Below, piece by piece: positions 56,231 through 64,000 of a DNA stretch of 64,000 bases (position 1 is the stretch's first letter; the number at the start of each line of letters is the position of its first letter). Made by a program: the position numbers and the translations under genes. The stretch spans positions 57,715 to 121,714 of the forward strand of contig NZ_QMIE01000014.1 of assembly GCF_007625075.1 (NCBI RefSeq), written 5' to 3'. The notes under the pieces are model-generated. The model was not told the DNA's origin and made no database searches. It worked only from the letters and a program-made list of their open reading frames with translations. Origin of the DNA: Oceanidesulfovibrio indonesiensis. Its GTDB lineage: Bacteria > Desulfobacterota > Desulfovibrionia > Desulfovibrionales > Desulfovibrionaceae.

Positions 56231-56545
56231 ACCGCAGCAGCCGCCGGAGCCGCAGCTGGTGCTGCAGTCGCCGCCGCCCAGGGGCAGGGCGGAATCCACC
56301 GTGAAGCCCATTGCCGAGATGTCTATGCTGATGGGCTTGGCTTTTTCGTAAAGGTCCTTTTCCACGATGAACTTGAAGCCTTCCTGTTCTACGACCTCGT
56401 CGTTCTCGTTTGGCTCGTCCAGAGCCAGAGCCATTCTGGGCCCGGAACAGCCGCCCGGAGCCAGGAATACGCGGATGGGGCTCTTCTCCTTGTCGGCGAA
56501 GAAAGTGTTCAACTCTTCAAGCGCGTTGGCGGAAATATTGACCAT
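56228..56545 (-). CDS. HesB/IscA-like protein, Cys-containing paralogue
   Basis: A 105-residue HesB/IscA-like protein. Cys33 in APGGCSGPRMALALDEP and a C-terminal cluster (C94, C98, C103, C104 in CSTSCGSGGCCG) give the three-Cys layout of A-type Fe-S proteins with extra Cys at the end. Start at 56545 after GGAGG. It has its own promoter and terminator, so it is expressed independently of the Sec copy. It serves as the alignment standard that identifies the TGA in the neighbouring copy as a Cys-equivalent codon. Confidence 0.9.
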   Translation of the reverse strand: MVNISANALEELNTFFADKEKSPIRVFLAPGGCSGPRMALALDEPNENDEVVEQEGFKFIVEKDLYEKAKPISIDISAMGFTVDSALPLGGGDCSTSCGSGGCCG

Positions 56546-56586
56546 GAGGAATCCTCCGTGTTGTTTTTGATTTTGACCTATTGGCA

Positions 56587-56615
56587 AAGCTAATGGCTTG
56601 AAAATGATCTGTCAA
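56587..56615 (-). promoter_or_regulatory. Promoter candidate for the Cys-type HesB-like gene
   Basis: Minus strand TTGACA (56610-56615), 17-bp spacer, TAGCTT (56587-56592), about 45 bp before the start codon. Confidence 0.5.
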
Positions 56616-56713
56616 TGGATGTTCAGGAATTCATCGTTCATGGACCTGAGCATGTGTCGAGGCTGTCTGTCTGGACAGGGAAATCGTCTCGCGGCCATCT
56701 GGGCCCGGCCGCA

Positions 56714-56742
56714 TTTACTTGCGCGGCGCAATCAACTATAGA
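56714..56742 (+). promoter_or_regulatory. Promoter candidate for pyrR
   Basis: TTTACT (56714-56719), 17-bp spacer, TATAGA (56737-56742), 50 bp before the pyrR start. Confidence 0.5.
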
Positions 56743-56791
56743 CATATTTTTCCAAGCTCTCACTGGCACGAATCAAGGAGCAGGGCATACC

Positions 56792-57325
56792 ATGCAGGAT
56801 TGCAAGGACATTCTCAGCGCGGGCGAGATGGAAGCGCTGCTCGCCGGGCTTGCCGATCAAGTCATCGCCGTCCACAAGGACTGCGGGAACCTGGCTCTCG
56901 TGGGCATTCAGCGCCGCGGCGTTGACATAGCGCGCCGGCTCAAGGACATCATCGACGCCAGGACCGGATGCGTGCTGCCTCTGGGCCGTCTGGACATCAA
57001 TCTCTACCGCGACGACTGGACGAGCCTGGACGTTCAGCCGACAATCAGCCAGACCGACATACCCTTCGCCATCGAGGGCCGCGAGATTCTTCTCGTGGAC
57101 GACGTGCTTTTTACCGGCCGGACTATCCGCGCCGCCCTGGAAGCGATTCTGGACTTCGGCCGTCCGCGAAAGGTGGAACTGCTCGTGCTGGTGGACCGCG
57201 GCAACCGCGAACTGCCCATCGAGGCGAATTTCGTGGGCGAGCGTGTGGATACCCACCGCGGCGAGCATGTGAATGTCTATCTCAGCGAGCGCGACGGCGA
57301 GGACCGGGTGTGCCTCGTGGCGTGA
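56792..57325 (+). CDS. pyrR: PyrR: pyrimidine operon regulator / uracil phosphoribosyltransferase family
   Basis: A 177-residue type I phosphoribosyltransferase of the PyrR family. Seen: LALVGIQRRGVDIARRL (about residues 34-50), LDINLYRDDW (about residues 67-76) and the PRPP loop LVDDVLFTGRTIRAAL (residues 101-116), then LVLVDRGNRELPIEANFVG. In Gram-positives PyrR binds pyr mRNA; here no pyr genes adjoin, so it may act mainly as uracil phosphoribosyltransferase. ATG 56792 follows AAGGAG. A terminator hairpin follows. Confidence 0.92.
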   Translation: MQDCKDILSAGEMEALLAGLADQVIAVHKDCGNLALVGIQRRGVDIARRLKDIIDARTGCVLPLGRLDINLYRDDWTSLDVQPTISQTDIPFAIEGREILLVDDVLFTGRTIRAALEAILDFGRPRKVELLVLVDRGNRELPIEANFVGERVDTHRGEHVNVYLSERDGEDRVCLVA

Positions 57326-57351
57326 GCATCCGGGATAAACTGAGGTTACTC

Positions 57352-57379
57352 AACGGCCCGGCAACCTGCCCGGGCCGTT
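57352..57379 (+). terminator. Terminator after pyrR
   Basis: AACGGCCCGG (57352-57361) pairs with CCGGGCCGTT (57370-57379), loop of 8, then TCAATTTCC. The T-tract is weak. Confidence 0.6.
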
Positions 57380-57442
57380 TCAATTTCCAGGAAGCGACGC
57401 CGACAGGCCATTCCGCCTGTTCAGCGTTCACGGGCGAGCCGG

Positions 57443-57637
57443 TTATTTCCCCGACCAAAGCCGGCGCAACGGACTGGAGACAGCGGCGAGAGCCACGGAC
57501 AGGCCGCGCGCCACGAACGTCCATCCCTCTTTGATCTGACGCATTTCTTCCACTGCTTCGGCTCGCAGCAGGGCGCCTTCGGCCACGAGGAGTTGTTTGC
57601 GGCGGGCCAGGGCCTGGGTTTTCCTGATCACAGGCAC
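57443..57637 (-). CDS. YqjK-like small protein
   Basis: A 64-residue basic protein (MPVIRKTQALARRKQLLVAEGALLRAEAVEE...) with a C-terminal hydrophobic stretch SVALAAVSSPLRRLWSGK. GTG start overlaps the end of the YqjE-like gene by 10 bp. Its position after yqjD- and yqjE-like genes, and a YqjK-like RRxxLLxxxxxLR pattern, suggest YqjK. In E. coli the three genes form yqjCDEK. Function unknown. Confidence 0.6.
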   Translation of the reverse strand: MPVIRKTQALARRKQLLVAEGALLRAEAVEEMRQIKEGWTFVARGLSVALAAVSSPLRRLWSGK

Positions 57638-58029
57638 TCCTCGTCCTTGCGCAGTTCCTCCACGGTCTGGGAGAAGGGGAGCCTTGCCTTGCTCGCCCGT
57701 GCGCGGGCGACGAGCGCCAGCACGATGCCGGTCAACGCGAACAGGGCCGTGGCTGCAAGCAGGGCGGTGAGCCTGTGCTCCGGCCCTACGGCGTAGATTA
57801 CCGTGAAGGTGCCGACCACGACGGCCAGCGCCAGAAACAGGAAGGCAGCGGCGGCCAGGATGAGCAACCGCAGCAGGAACAGGGATTCCTCCCGCGCCTC
57901 CACCCCAAGAAGCTCCACGCGGTTCCTGCCCAGGGCGAGGATGAGCCGTACGGCGCGCCGGGCGTGCTCAGGCGCTTCCAAGATAGAGGCGAGGGCGGAT
58001 TCAAGCGGACCAGGCATAGATCTGGACAT
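57628..58029 (-). CDS. YqjE-like phage-holin-family membrane protein
   Basis: A 133-residue protein with two membrane segments (about residues 50-75 and 85-107) between polar ends, as in YqjE/actinobacterial holin III-like proteins. N-terminal half RAVRLILALGRNRVELLGVEAREESLFLLRLLILAA is the family signature. Between DUF883 and YqjK-like genes with overlaps and a 5-bp gap, so one operon. Confidence 0.78.
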   Translation of the reverse strand: MSRSMPGPLESALASILEAPEHARRAVRLILALGRNRVELLGVEAREESLFLLRLLILAAAAFLFLALAVVVGTFTVIYAVGPEHRLTALLAATALFALTGIVLALVARARASKARLPFSQTVEELRKDEECL

Positions 58030-58034
58030 GGCTT

Positions 58035-58340
58035 TTACTTGCGCGAAAAGATCCAGCCCAGGAGCAGGCCGGCGCCCAGCGCTGCGCCCATGGCCTGGTA
58101 AGGCTTGCTGTGGACGAAGTGGTCCACCTGCTCGGCCCGGCCGAGAATGGCGTCTTCCACGCCGGAGTAGCGCTCCCGGTATTCCCCCAGACGTTTCGCG
58201 AGCTTGTCGCGCGCCTCCTTGGTGGCTTTATCTGCGTCATCGGACGTGGCCTTGAGCAGGGCCTGGGCGTCTTCCACCAGCAGCTTGAAATCATCACGGA
58301 TGCGTTCTTTGGCTTTGGCGGTCTCTTCCATATGGGGCAT
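58035..58340 (-). CDS. DUF883 (YqjD/ElaB-like) ribosome-associated membrane protein
   Basis: A 101-residue protein: helical amphipathic body (about residues 5-65: RIRDDFKLLVEDAQALLKATSDDADKATKEARDKL) and a C-terminal membrane anchor (GAALGAGLLLGWIFSRK). In E. coli YqjD and ElaB bind ribosomes at the inner membrane in stationary phase. First gene of the yqjDEK-like operon. An upstream promoter candidate is seen. Confidence 0.82.
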   Translation of the reverse strand: MPHMEETAKAKERIRDDFKLLVEDAQALLKATSDDADKATKEARDKLAKRLGEYRERYSGVEDAILGRAEQVDHFVHSKPYQAMGAALGAGLLLGWIFSRK

Positions 58341-58401
58341 GGGGAAATCTCCTGTGTATTGTGGACACGCTTTCAGAGTGTCCTGTTGGCTGAGTCAAAG
58401 G

Positions 58402-58431
58402 ACCATACAGAGTCCAACAATACACCATCAA
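58402..58431 (-). promoter_or_regulatory. Promoter candidate for the yqjD-like operon
   Basis: Minus strand TTGATG (58426-58431), 18-bp spacer, TATGGT (58402-58407), about 60 bp before the DUF883 start. Confidence 0.45.
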
Positions 58432-58563
58432 ACATGTTTCCCGCAACGAGGACGAAAAAGGTAGCTGATTAATTTTGCATGACTCCGACGGCCAGGGGAG
58501 CGATGCTCCATGGCTGGGAGCCTGAGTAACGCCGTCCCTACAGAGGGTTGGCGGAAGAAGGCG

Positions 58564-59484
58564 CTATCCCCTCCGTACGATTTCAGTGCCAATGCCTTTT
58601 TGCGTGAAGAGCTCCAGGAGCACGGAGTTTTCCACGCGGCCGTCGATGATCTGGGCCTTCTCCACGCCGGCGTCCAGGGCTTCCAGGCAGCATTTCACCT
58701 TGGGGATCATACCGCCCTGCACCGTGCCGTCGCCTATGGCCATGGCGGCGGCGGCCATGGACATGGAGGAGATGAGCTCGCCTTGTTTGTCCAGAATGCC
58801 GGCCACGTCCGTGAGCAGGATGAGACGCTTGGCGCCCAGGGCCGCGGACACGGCGCCGGCCACCGAGTCCGCATTGATGTTGTACGTGCGGCCAGTGTCG
58901 TCCACGCCGATGGGCGCGATGACCGGAATGAAGCCTTCGCGCTCCAGGGAGTAGATGAGGCTCGTCTCGATATGGGTCACCTCGCCCACGCGGCCCAGGT
59001 CTATGATCTCGGGCGGAGCATTCTCGTGGCTCACTGCCATTTCCAGCTGGCGGCAGCGGATGCACCAGCCGTCCGTGCCGGAGAGGCCCACGGCCTTGCC
59101 ACCGTGGAGGTTGAGGAGGTTGACGATCTCCTTGTTGACCTTGCCGCCCAGGACCATTTCGACCACGTCCATGGTGGCTTCGTCGGTCACACGCATGCCC
59201 TCCCGGAACGAGCACTGGATGTTGAGCTGTTCCAGGAGCCTGCCTATCTGCGGGCCGCCGCCGTGCACGATGACCGGGTTTACGCCGATGTACTTGAGCA
59301 TGACCACGGACTTGGCGAAGGCCTGTTTGAGGGCCTCGTCCTTCATGGCGTGTCCGCCGTATTTGATGACCACGGACTGGCCGTGGAAATTTCGGATGTA
59401 GGGCAGGCTCTCCATAAGGAGTTTGGCCACGCGCGTGCCTTTGTCGAGAGCGGTCATCTCTGTCTCCGTCCTGGTATGTGTCAC
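58564..59484 (-). CDS. argB: Acetylglutamate kinase
   Basis: A 306-residue amino-acid kinase that phosphorylates N-acetylglutamate, second step of arginine synthesis. Seen: [15 protein letters not shown] (about residues 38-52), the glutamate-site [19 protein letters not shown] (about residues 72-90), [11 protein letters not shown] (about residues 225-235) and [14 protein letters not shown] (about residues 258-271). ATG at 59457 (M10) is an alternative start. It follows hslU by 13 bp, so it is read from the htrA-hslU transcript. Confidence 0.95.
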   Translation of the reverse strand: MTHTRTETEMTALDKGTRVAKLLMESLPYIRNFHGQSVVIKYGGHAMKDEALKQAFAKSVVMLKYIGVNPVIVHGGGPQIGRLLEQLNIQCSFREGMRVTDEATMDVVEMVLGGKVNKEIVNLLNLHGGKAVGLSGTDGWCIRCRQLEMAVSHENAPPEIIDLGRVGEVTHIETSLIYSLEREGFIPVIAPIGVDDTGRTYNINADSVAGAVSAALGAKRLILLTDVAGILDKQGELISSMSMAAAAMAIGDGTVQGGMIPKVKCCLEALDAGVEKAQIIDGRVENSVLLELFTQKGIGTEIVRRG

Positions 59485-59497
59485 GTCTGTTTTGGTG

Positions 59498-60928
59498 CTA
59501 AAGGATGTAGCGCGAGAGGTCGCGATCCTCTATGACGTCTGCAAGATGCTCGCGGACGTAGGCGGCATCGATGGTGACGGACTGGCCCTTCTTTTCCGGG
59601 GCCTCGAAGGACAGCTCGGTGAGGACCTTCTCTATGATAGTGTAGAGCCGGCGCGCGCCGATGTTGTCCGTTTCCTCGTTGGTGCGGGCGGCGAAGGAGG
59701 CTATTTCGCGGATGGCGTCGTCCGAGAATTCCACGGTGATGTCCTCGGTGCCGAGCAGGGCGACATACTGCTTGGTCAGCGCGTTTCTGGGCTCGGTGAG
59801 GATGCGGTAGAAATCTTCTTCGTCAAGGGGGGAGAGCTCCACGCGCAGCGGGAAACGGCCTTGCAGCTCGGGCACGAGGTCGGAAGGCTTGGCCGTGTGG
59901 AAAGCGCCGGCCGCGATGAAGAGAATGTGGTCCGTGCGGATCATGCCGTGCTTGGTGTTCACGGTAGATCCCTCCACGATGGGCAAGAGATCGCGCTGCA
60001 CGCCTTCGCGGGAGACTTCGCCGGACTTCTGGCTGTCGGAGCCGGACACGATCTTGTCGATTTCATCGATGAAGATGATGCCGTCCTGCTCCACGCGTTC
60101 CTTGGCCTGTTCGGTGACCTTGTCCATGTCCACCAGGCGCTGGGCTTCTTCCTGCACCAGCAGCTCATAGGCGTCCTTCACGCGGATGGAGCGGCGTTTC
60201 TTCTTCTGCGGGAAGACGTTCTTCATCATGTCTTTGAACTGGAAACCGATCTCTTCCATGCCGGGCATGGCCATGATCTCCATCTGCGGGCCTTGGGACG
60301 TGACCTCCATTTCCACCTGGCGATCGTCCAGGTAACCATCACGCCAGAGCTTGCGCAGCTTTTCACGCGTGGAGGATGGTTTCTTTTCTTCGTCCTCGCG
60401 GGCAAAGCCGGGCACATTGGCGGCCTCATCCGGCGCAGGACCGGCTGGAATGGGCTCGCCTGGCTTCCATGCCGCGGACTGCTGCTGTTGCTCTTCCCTG
60501 CCCATGGAGCCTGACTTGGGCAGCAGCAGGTCCAGGAGGCGCTCCTCGGCGTTCTGCTCGGCCTTTGCCTTGACCCGTTCCTCTTCCTCGTCCTTGACTA
60601 TGGACACGCCAATCTCCATAAGGTCGCGGACCATGGATTCAACGTCGCGCCCCACGTAGCCCACCTCGGTGAACTTGGTGGCCTCCACTTTGAAGAACGG
60701 AGACTGGGCCAGCTTGGCCAGCCGCCGGGCAATCTCGGTCTTGCCCACGCCGGTGGGGCCGATCATTATGATGTTTTTGGGCGCGATTTCCTCGCGCAGC
60801 TCGGGGTCCAGCTGGCGACGGCGCCAGCGGTTGCGCATGGCGATGGCCACCATGCGCTTGGCTTCGGCCTGTCCCACAATGTATTTGTCGAGCTCCGCTA
60901 CGATCTCGCGGGGCGTCATAACATCCAT
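59498..60928 (-). CDS. hslU: ATP-dependent protease ATPase subunit HslU
   Basis: A 476-residue AAA+ unfoldase that feeds substrates to the HslV peptidase. Walker [10 protein letters not shown] (residues 57-65), pore loop GYVG (90-93), a long I-domain (about residues 110-250), Walker B FIDEIDK (about residue 281) and sensor RFPLRVEL. The C-terminus DLSRYIL matches the tail that docks into HslV. hslV itself is not next to it, unusual for this gene pair. MDVM has a second start at M4. It lies between htrA and argB. Confidence 0.95.
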   Translation of the reverse strand: MDVMTPREIVAELDKYIVGQAEAKRMVAIAMRNRWRRRQLDPELREEIAPKNIIMIGPTGVGKTEIARRLAKLAQSPFFKVEATKFTEVGYVGRDVESMVRDLMEIGVSIVKDEEEERVKAKAEQNAEERLLDLLLPKSGSMGREEQQQQSAAWKPGEPIPAGPAPDEAANVPGFAREDEEKKPSSTREKLRKLWRDGYLDDRQVEMEVTSQGPQMEIMAMPGMEEIGFQFKDMMKNVFPQKKKRRSIRVKDAYELLVQEEAQRLVDMDKVTEQAKERVEQDGIIFIDEIDKIVSGSDSQKSGEVSREGVQRDLLPIVEGSTVNTKHGMIRTDHILFIAAGAFHTAKPSDLVPELQGRFPLRVELSPLDEEDFYRILTEPRNALTKQYVALLGTEDITVEFSDDAIREIASFAARTNEETDNIGARRLYTIIEKVLTELSFEAPEKKGQSVTIDAAYVREHLADVIEDRDLSRYIL

Positions 60929-60975
60929 ATCGATGTCCTTTTGAATCCGTGCGTGTTGTGGTCGGGCGCGTTCTT

Positions 60976-62415
60976 CTACTCCACAACCATGGAGCGGAAG
61001 AGGTTACGTCCCTGCCGGTTGAGCAAGAGCAGGACCACGCCTTTTTCCTTGCCCTCGCTGCCCAGAATGGCGTTGAACTTCTCCACGTCGGAAACGGGCT
61101 TCTGGTTGACCTCCAGGATGACGTCGCCGGGCTGGATCTCCGCATTCATGGCCGGAGTGCCGCTTGCAACGTCTCGTACGAGCAGACCCAGGTTTTTGTC
61201 TATGCCCAACTCGCGGGCCATGCCTTCCGGCACGGGCTGGAGTGTCAGGCCATAGGCTTCAGCCCTGGCGTCGGGGGCGGACTCGTCGTCGCTCTCGGGC
61301 TGCATGCCTTCCGCCAGACGTTCGGCGTCCCGCTGCCCCAGAGTGGCGGTCAGGTTGATGCGCTTGCCTTTGCGCCACACCTCAAGCTCGGCCTGCTCCC
61401 CGGGTTTGATACCGGCAATCGCCTTGAGCAGCCCCGAGGCGTCCGCGACTTCCTCGCCGTTCACGGCCAGGATGACATCGCCGGACTTCATGCCGGCCTT
61501 GTCTGCGGGCTCGCCTTCCATGACGTCGGCCACGAGAGCGCCCCGTGCTTCATCCATATCCAGGGCCGTGGCCATGTCTTCGTCAACGTCCTGGATGGTC
61601 ACGCCGATCCAGCCGCGTTCCATGGGCTTGCCGGTCTTGATTTGCGCGATGACGCGCATGGCCATGGATGATGGGATGGCGAACCCGATGCCCTGGCCCG
61701 ACGCCACGATGGCCGTGTTGATGCCGATGACCTCGCCCGCCATGTTCAGCAGGGGGCCGCCGGAGTTGCCGGGGTTGATGGAGGCGTCGGTCTGGATGAA
61801 GTCGTCGAACGGTCCGGAGCCGATGACGCGCCCTTTGGCCGAGACGATGCCGGCGGTGACAGAGTGGTCCAGGCCGAAGGGGTTGCCGATGGCGACAACC
61901 CACTGACCTATGCGCATGGCGTCGGAATCGCCCCAGGTGAGCGTAGGCAGATTGCGCTCAACCTCGATCTTGAGCACGGCGAGGTCGGTTTCGATATCGC
62001 GCCCTACAACTGTGGCGTCGTAGGATTCCTCATCGCCCTCAGGATTCTGAAGATTCACCTTCACCTCTTCGGCGCCTTCAACCACGTGGTTGTTTGTGAC
62101 GATGAAGCCGTCCTCGGAGATGATGAAGCCGGAGCCCAGGGAGCTTTCCTGGCGTTCTCCGCCGAATCGGTCGCCAAAGAAGCGTTCGAACTGGTCGAAA
62201 AAATCTCGGAACTTGTCTTCAGGGCCATGGAAGCGGAAGAAGTCCTTGAGCCGTTCCGAGGTATCCACGGTCTTGACGGTGGCGATGTTGACTACGGCTG
62301 GGCCGGCGTTTTCGGCAAGTTCGGTGAACTCGGGCAGCTCGGCGCGCGCCGGTGCCGCCAACAGCAGCATTGCGCAGAGCGCGCAGATAACGGAAGAGAC
62401 GGCGGCGCGTGTCAT
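60976..62415 (-). CDS. Periplasmic serine protease DegP/HtrA (Do family)
   Basis: A 479-residue periplasmic quality-control protease/chaperone. Signal peptide ends AARA about residue 25. The trypsin-like domain carries the triad H110 (TNNHVVEG), D144 (TDLAVLK) and S218 (GNSGGPLLN). Two PDZ domains follow (about residues 265-355 and 385-475: [23 protein letters not shown] and [23 protein letters not shown]). Full length. First gene of the htrA-hslU-argB run. Confidence 0.95.
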   Translation of the reverse strand: MTRAAVSSVICALCAMLLLAAPARAELPEFTELAENAGPAVVNIATVKTVDTSERLKDFFRFHGPEDKFRDFFDQFERFFGDRFGGERQESSLGSGFIISEDGFIVTNNHVVEGAEEVKVNLQNPEGDEESYDATVVGRDIETDLAVLKIEVERNLPTLTWGDSDAMRIGQWVVAIGNPFGLDHSVTAGIVSAKGRVIGSGPFDDFIQTDASINPGNSGGPLLNMAGEVIGINTAIVASGQGIGFAIPSSMAMRVIAQIKTGKPMERGWIGVTIQDVDEDMATALDMDEARGALVADVMEGEPADKAGMKSGDVILAVNGEEVADASGLLKAIAGIKPGEQAELEVWRKGKRINLTATLGQRDAERLAEGMQPESDDESAPDARAEAYGLTLQPVPEGMARELGIDKNLGLLVRDVASGTPAMNAEIQPGDVILEVNQKPVSDVEKFNAILGSEGKEKGVVLLLLNRQGRNLFRSMVVE

Positions 62416-62803
62416 GAATTAAACTCCTTGCGGTGTGTTGTTCGCGCTTTAGAGCCTCGAAACCGGACGCATATGCTGGGATGCTTGCGGCCCGGTTTGT
62501 GAAGTTGTTGTATTGTTTCCACCGCTTGCCGGGCGCAAACACGCCATTGTCCATTGGTCGGCAAGCAGTCTCTATTTTTCGTCAAAGAGACGAAGCACGT
62601 CAGATTAGCGGAATCGATCCCGGGAAGCAACGATTGGAGAGCATTCTCTTGACCCATCGACCGAGGGTGATATAGGAGAGTCGTCTTTCCTCGCGTGGCC
62701 GCGCCGTCAGCAGTCAGAGCGCTGCGCGAGGCAAGGGCGGCTGTATCTCATGTGGCGCGAGTTCCCGCAGCACATCCGCAGACCGGCCGACCAATCATAG
62801 CGT
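62416..62803. other. Divergent spacer between htrA and tRNA-Arg
   Basis: About 390 bp without a gene. It holds TTGACC (62649-62654), 16-bp spacer, TATAGG (62671-62676) pointing to the tRNA, and an imperfect GTCTCT/AGAGAC inverted repeat near 62571. No ORF has an RBS. Confidence 0.5.
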
Positions 62804-62880
62804 GGCCCCGTAGCTCAGTAGGATAGAGCACCAGATTCCTAATCTGGGTGTCGCAGGTTCGAATCCTGCCGGGGTCACCA
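62804..62880 (+). tRNA. tRNA-Arg (anticodon CCT)
   Basis: A 77-nt cloverleaf with encoded CCA. Acceptor GGCCCCG/CGGGGTC, D-arm with AGCTCAGTAGGATAGAGC, anticodon arm CCAGATTCCTAATCTGG with loop TTCCTAA (anticodon CCT, reading AGG), T-arm GCAGGTTCGAATCCTGC. The antisense strand mimics a protein, which is a well-known artefact. Confidence 0.96.
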
Positions 62881-63320
62881 TTTTTAAATATTATTAATGG
62901 GTTGGCCTTGTTTTTTGGGCTGGCCCTTTTCTTTTGCCCTGCCAACCAGACATGCCAACCTCGGGCATAATACCGATTGGCACGCCGAACTATACGAGGG
63001 CGCCGAGTAACTATCTCCATACCTCACATTGTGCAGATTAGTGAAAAACGGAAAAAAGAAGGCCCCTCAATCCAGCTAGTTATCGGAAAGAGGGGCCATA
63101 AATCATCTTGGCGGAGAGGGTGGGATTCTCGTGGCCAGGTAAGAAACACATTACTTCTCAGCGACTTATGTCCACTGCTCTTGGGTCAGATGTAACGTGT
63201 TTCTGTAACACTTTCAAGGCCTCTTAAGGGCCTCAAGTGATCACGCTCCAGATCGAACCCTTTTGGTCTATTCGCGGCCTCGCGCTGGGCAATGCTGGCA
63301 ATTCCCTCGGATGATTGTTG
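62881..63320. other. Accessory non-coding region downstream of tRNA-Arg
   Basis: About 440 bp without a supported gene and with lower G+C than the rest. It contains a GGCCCCTC/GAGGGGCC hairpin (63061-63068 and 63090-63097) and, directly after it, a tRNA-Ser 3'-end-like fragment. It looks like the scar or edge of an integrated element. Confidence 0.5.
63109..63127 (-). repeat. tRNA-Ser 3'-end-like fragment, possible attachment site
   Basis: Minus strand AATCCCACCCTCTCCGCCA (19 nt) matches the 3' end of a typical tRNA-Ser, from the T-arm through CCA. The 5' side (GAG instead of GGTTCG) no longer fits, so no tRNA is formed. Integrases that target tRNA genes leave such 3' copies. The intact tRNA-Ser is not in the window. 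Confidence 0.5.
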
Positions 63321-63797
63321 CTATGTCCTCTCCTCCCATAATCGGGCATCCACATCTTCATGAGAGGCATCATGCTCATAACTCTCTGCAATACTCACAA
63401 GAACCTGTTTCACATACGTGTCCCTGATGGAAAGTGCGTCTGCATAACTTCGATACTGTGCAGCAAGCTTCCTCTCTTGTTCTCCGCCCTCTGTTAACCC
63501 ACGGGAGGTCGTTCCGCGTGAATTCCTGACGCCGACATAAAATCCATCGCGAACATTCATAGCATCCTCACGATTGAGCACCTCACGCACAGGCGCACAG
63601 GGCCATTTTCCATCCGGGTCTGCGGGCGCGTGGGCGAACCATTCACCGAGCTGGGTTTCACATACGTCTCGCCGTCCCACTTCATCCGCCAGAGAAGTTG
63701 CAGCTTCGTAGAATTCCTTAAAGATTACTGGATCTATGGAACCAACCTCTTGAACTCCGGGAAGAATCCTTAACGCGCCAAGCAAGTTTAAGGCGCT
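63321..63797 (-). pseudogene. Unknown protein, 5' end cut off by IS3-family element
   Basis: The open frame runs from the element boundary to 63321 (about 158 codons) with no ATG at its beginning, consistent with loss of the N-terminus by insertion; a TTG at 63785 is the only early start. Visible: LLGALRILPGVQEVGSIDP, EFYEAATSLADEVGRRDVC, RNSRGTTSRGLTEGGEQERKLAAQYRSYADAL and VKQVLVSIAESYEHDASHEDVDARLWEE at the end. The GGxQERxLAxxYRxxA pattern I have seen only in unannotated accessory-region proteins. Base composition is lower in G+C than its surroundings. Function not assigned. Confidence 0.55.
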
Positions 63798-63866
63798 ATG
63801 TGCAGAAGTGGTCCCGGTTGGCTGGACAGGTTCGCGGCCTTGCTAAGGTGGAACCCCGTGCTTTGT

Positions 63867-63998
63867 TCATGCCGCGTTGAGGGCTAGCAGAGGGAGGGGG
63901 GCATGCCCCCCTCCCTCTGGGCGCTCAGCCCGATATATGTCCATCGGTCGCTGTCCGTCAAAAGTCGAATGCGGCCGATGCCAGTTGTAGAAATGGAA
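63867..63998 (-). CDS. IS3-family transposase, C-terminal fragment (5' end outside window)
   Basis: 43 codons plus stop, open to the window edge. FHFYNWHRPHSTFDGQRPMDIYR is the end of the rve integrase core as found in IS3-type OrfB. The tail RPEGGGHAPLPLLALNAA is encoded by a perfect 30-bp palindrome. DDE catalytic residues lie outside the window. Confidence 0.85.
   Translation of the reverse strand, partial: FHFYNWHRPHSTFDGQRPMDIYRAERPEGGGHAPLPLLALNAA
63888..63917. repeat. Perfect 30-bp palindrome inside the transposase 3' end
   Basis: AGAGGGAGGGGGG-CATG-CCCCCCTCCCTCT reads the same on both strands. It lies within the last codons of the transposase. On RNA it would form a very strong G+C hairpin, possibly a block to read-through transcription. 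Confidence 0.85.
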
Positions 63999-64000
63999 CC

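Larger units (their letters stand above)
63799..64000 (-). mobile_element. IS3-family element, 3' end only (cut by window edge)
   Basis: The terminal sequence from about 63799 (TGTGCAGAAGTGGTCCCGG...) runs to the 3' end of a transposase gene. The boundary is inferred from where the interrupted frame ends. The body continues beyond the window, so the partner inverted repeat and target duplication cannot be checked. Confidence 0.7.

Noticed and set aside
62748..63020. Minus-strand 90-codon frame containing PGRIRTCDTQIRNLVLYPTELR
   Set aside because: This is the antisense translation of tRNA-Arg, a frequent false gene.

Overview
The window is a 64 kb piece of a chromosome with high G+C (roughly 60-63% by eye). 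It is dense with core bacterial genes and has little mobile DNA except at its right edge. Gene content and order fit a Gram-negative anaerobe of the Desulfovibrionales (Desulfovibrio-like sulfate reducers). The pointers are a precorrin-2 dehydrogenase/ccsA-like/hemA operon, a HesB-like gene with an in-frame TGA that looks like selenocysteine, an rpsU-yqeY-mutS2-dnaG-rpoD operon, a pdxJ-acpS-nnr-CBS-tsaE-lysC operon, and an mfd-surA-rodZ-recO-glyQ-glyS run. This placement is inference; there is no rRNA in the window.

Layout. 1-5.4 kb: 3' part of an EF-G paralogue, a DUF2062 membrane protein, a trehalose-phosphate-synthase-like GT20 enzyme, rsmA, HU and a 61-residue membrane protein. 5.6-12.3 kb: macromolecular-synthesis operon. 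12.4-20.2 kb: signalling genes (GGDEF protein, metallo-beta-lactamase-fold protein, a 1272-residue CheB-CheR-PAS fusion coupled to a hybrid histidine kinase). 25.5-20.4 kb (minus): pdxJ to lysC operon. 25.7-28.2 kb: ugd, a small conserved-looking protein and cheW. 28.3-39.7 kb: mfd, two SurA-like proteins, RodZ-like protein, recO, glyQS, rpsT. 40-42.8 kb: trkA-trkH. 48.4-43.2 kb (minus): siroheme/haem operon running through hemA, an unknown gene and tilS to adk. 48.8-51.3 kb: a Sel1/peptidoglycan-binding lipoprotein and three tandem paralogous small lipoproteins. 51.5-55.4 kb: GT9 and CgeB-like glycosyltransferases with a PaaK-like adenylate-forming protein. 55.5-56.6 kb: two HesB/IscA-like genes, one with TGA at the position where the other has Cys. 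56.8-62.4 kb: pyrR, a YqjD/YqjE/YqjK-like membrane set, argB, hslU, htrA. 62.8-64 kb: tRNA-Arg(CCT), then lower-G+C accessory DNA with a tRNA-Ser 3'-end-like fragment, a truncated unknown gene and the 3' end of an IS3-family element cut by the window edge.

Most notable: the Sec/Cys HesB pair, with a 7-bp hairpin and GG-containing loop 18 nt after the TGA, and the array of secreted coiled-coil lipoproteins with paired cysteines and Gly/Ser-rich tails ending in His, for which I know no described function.
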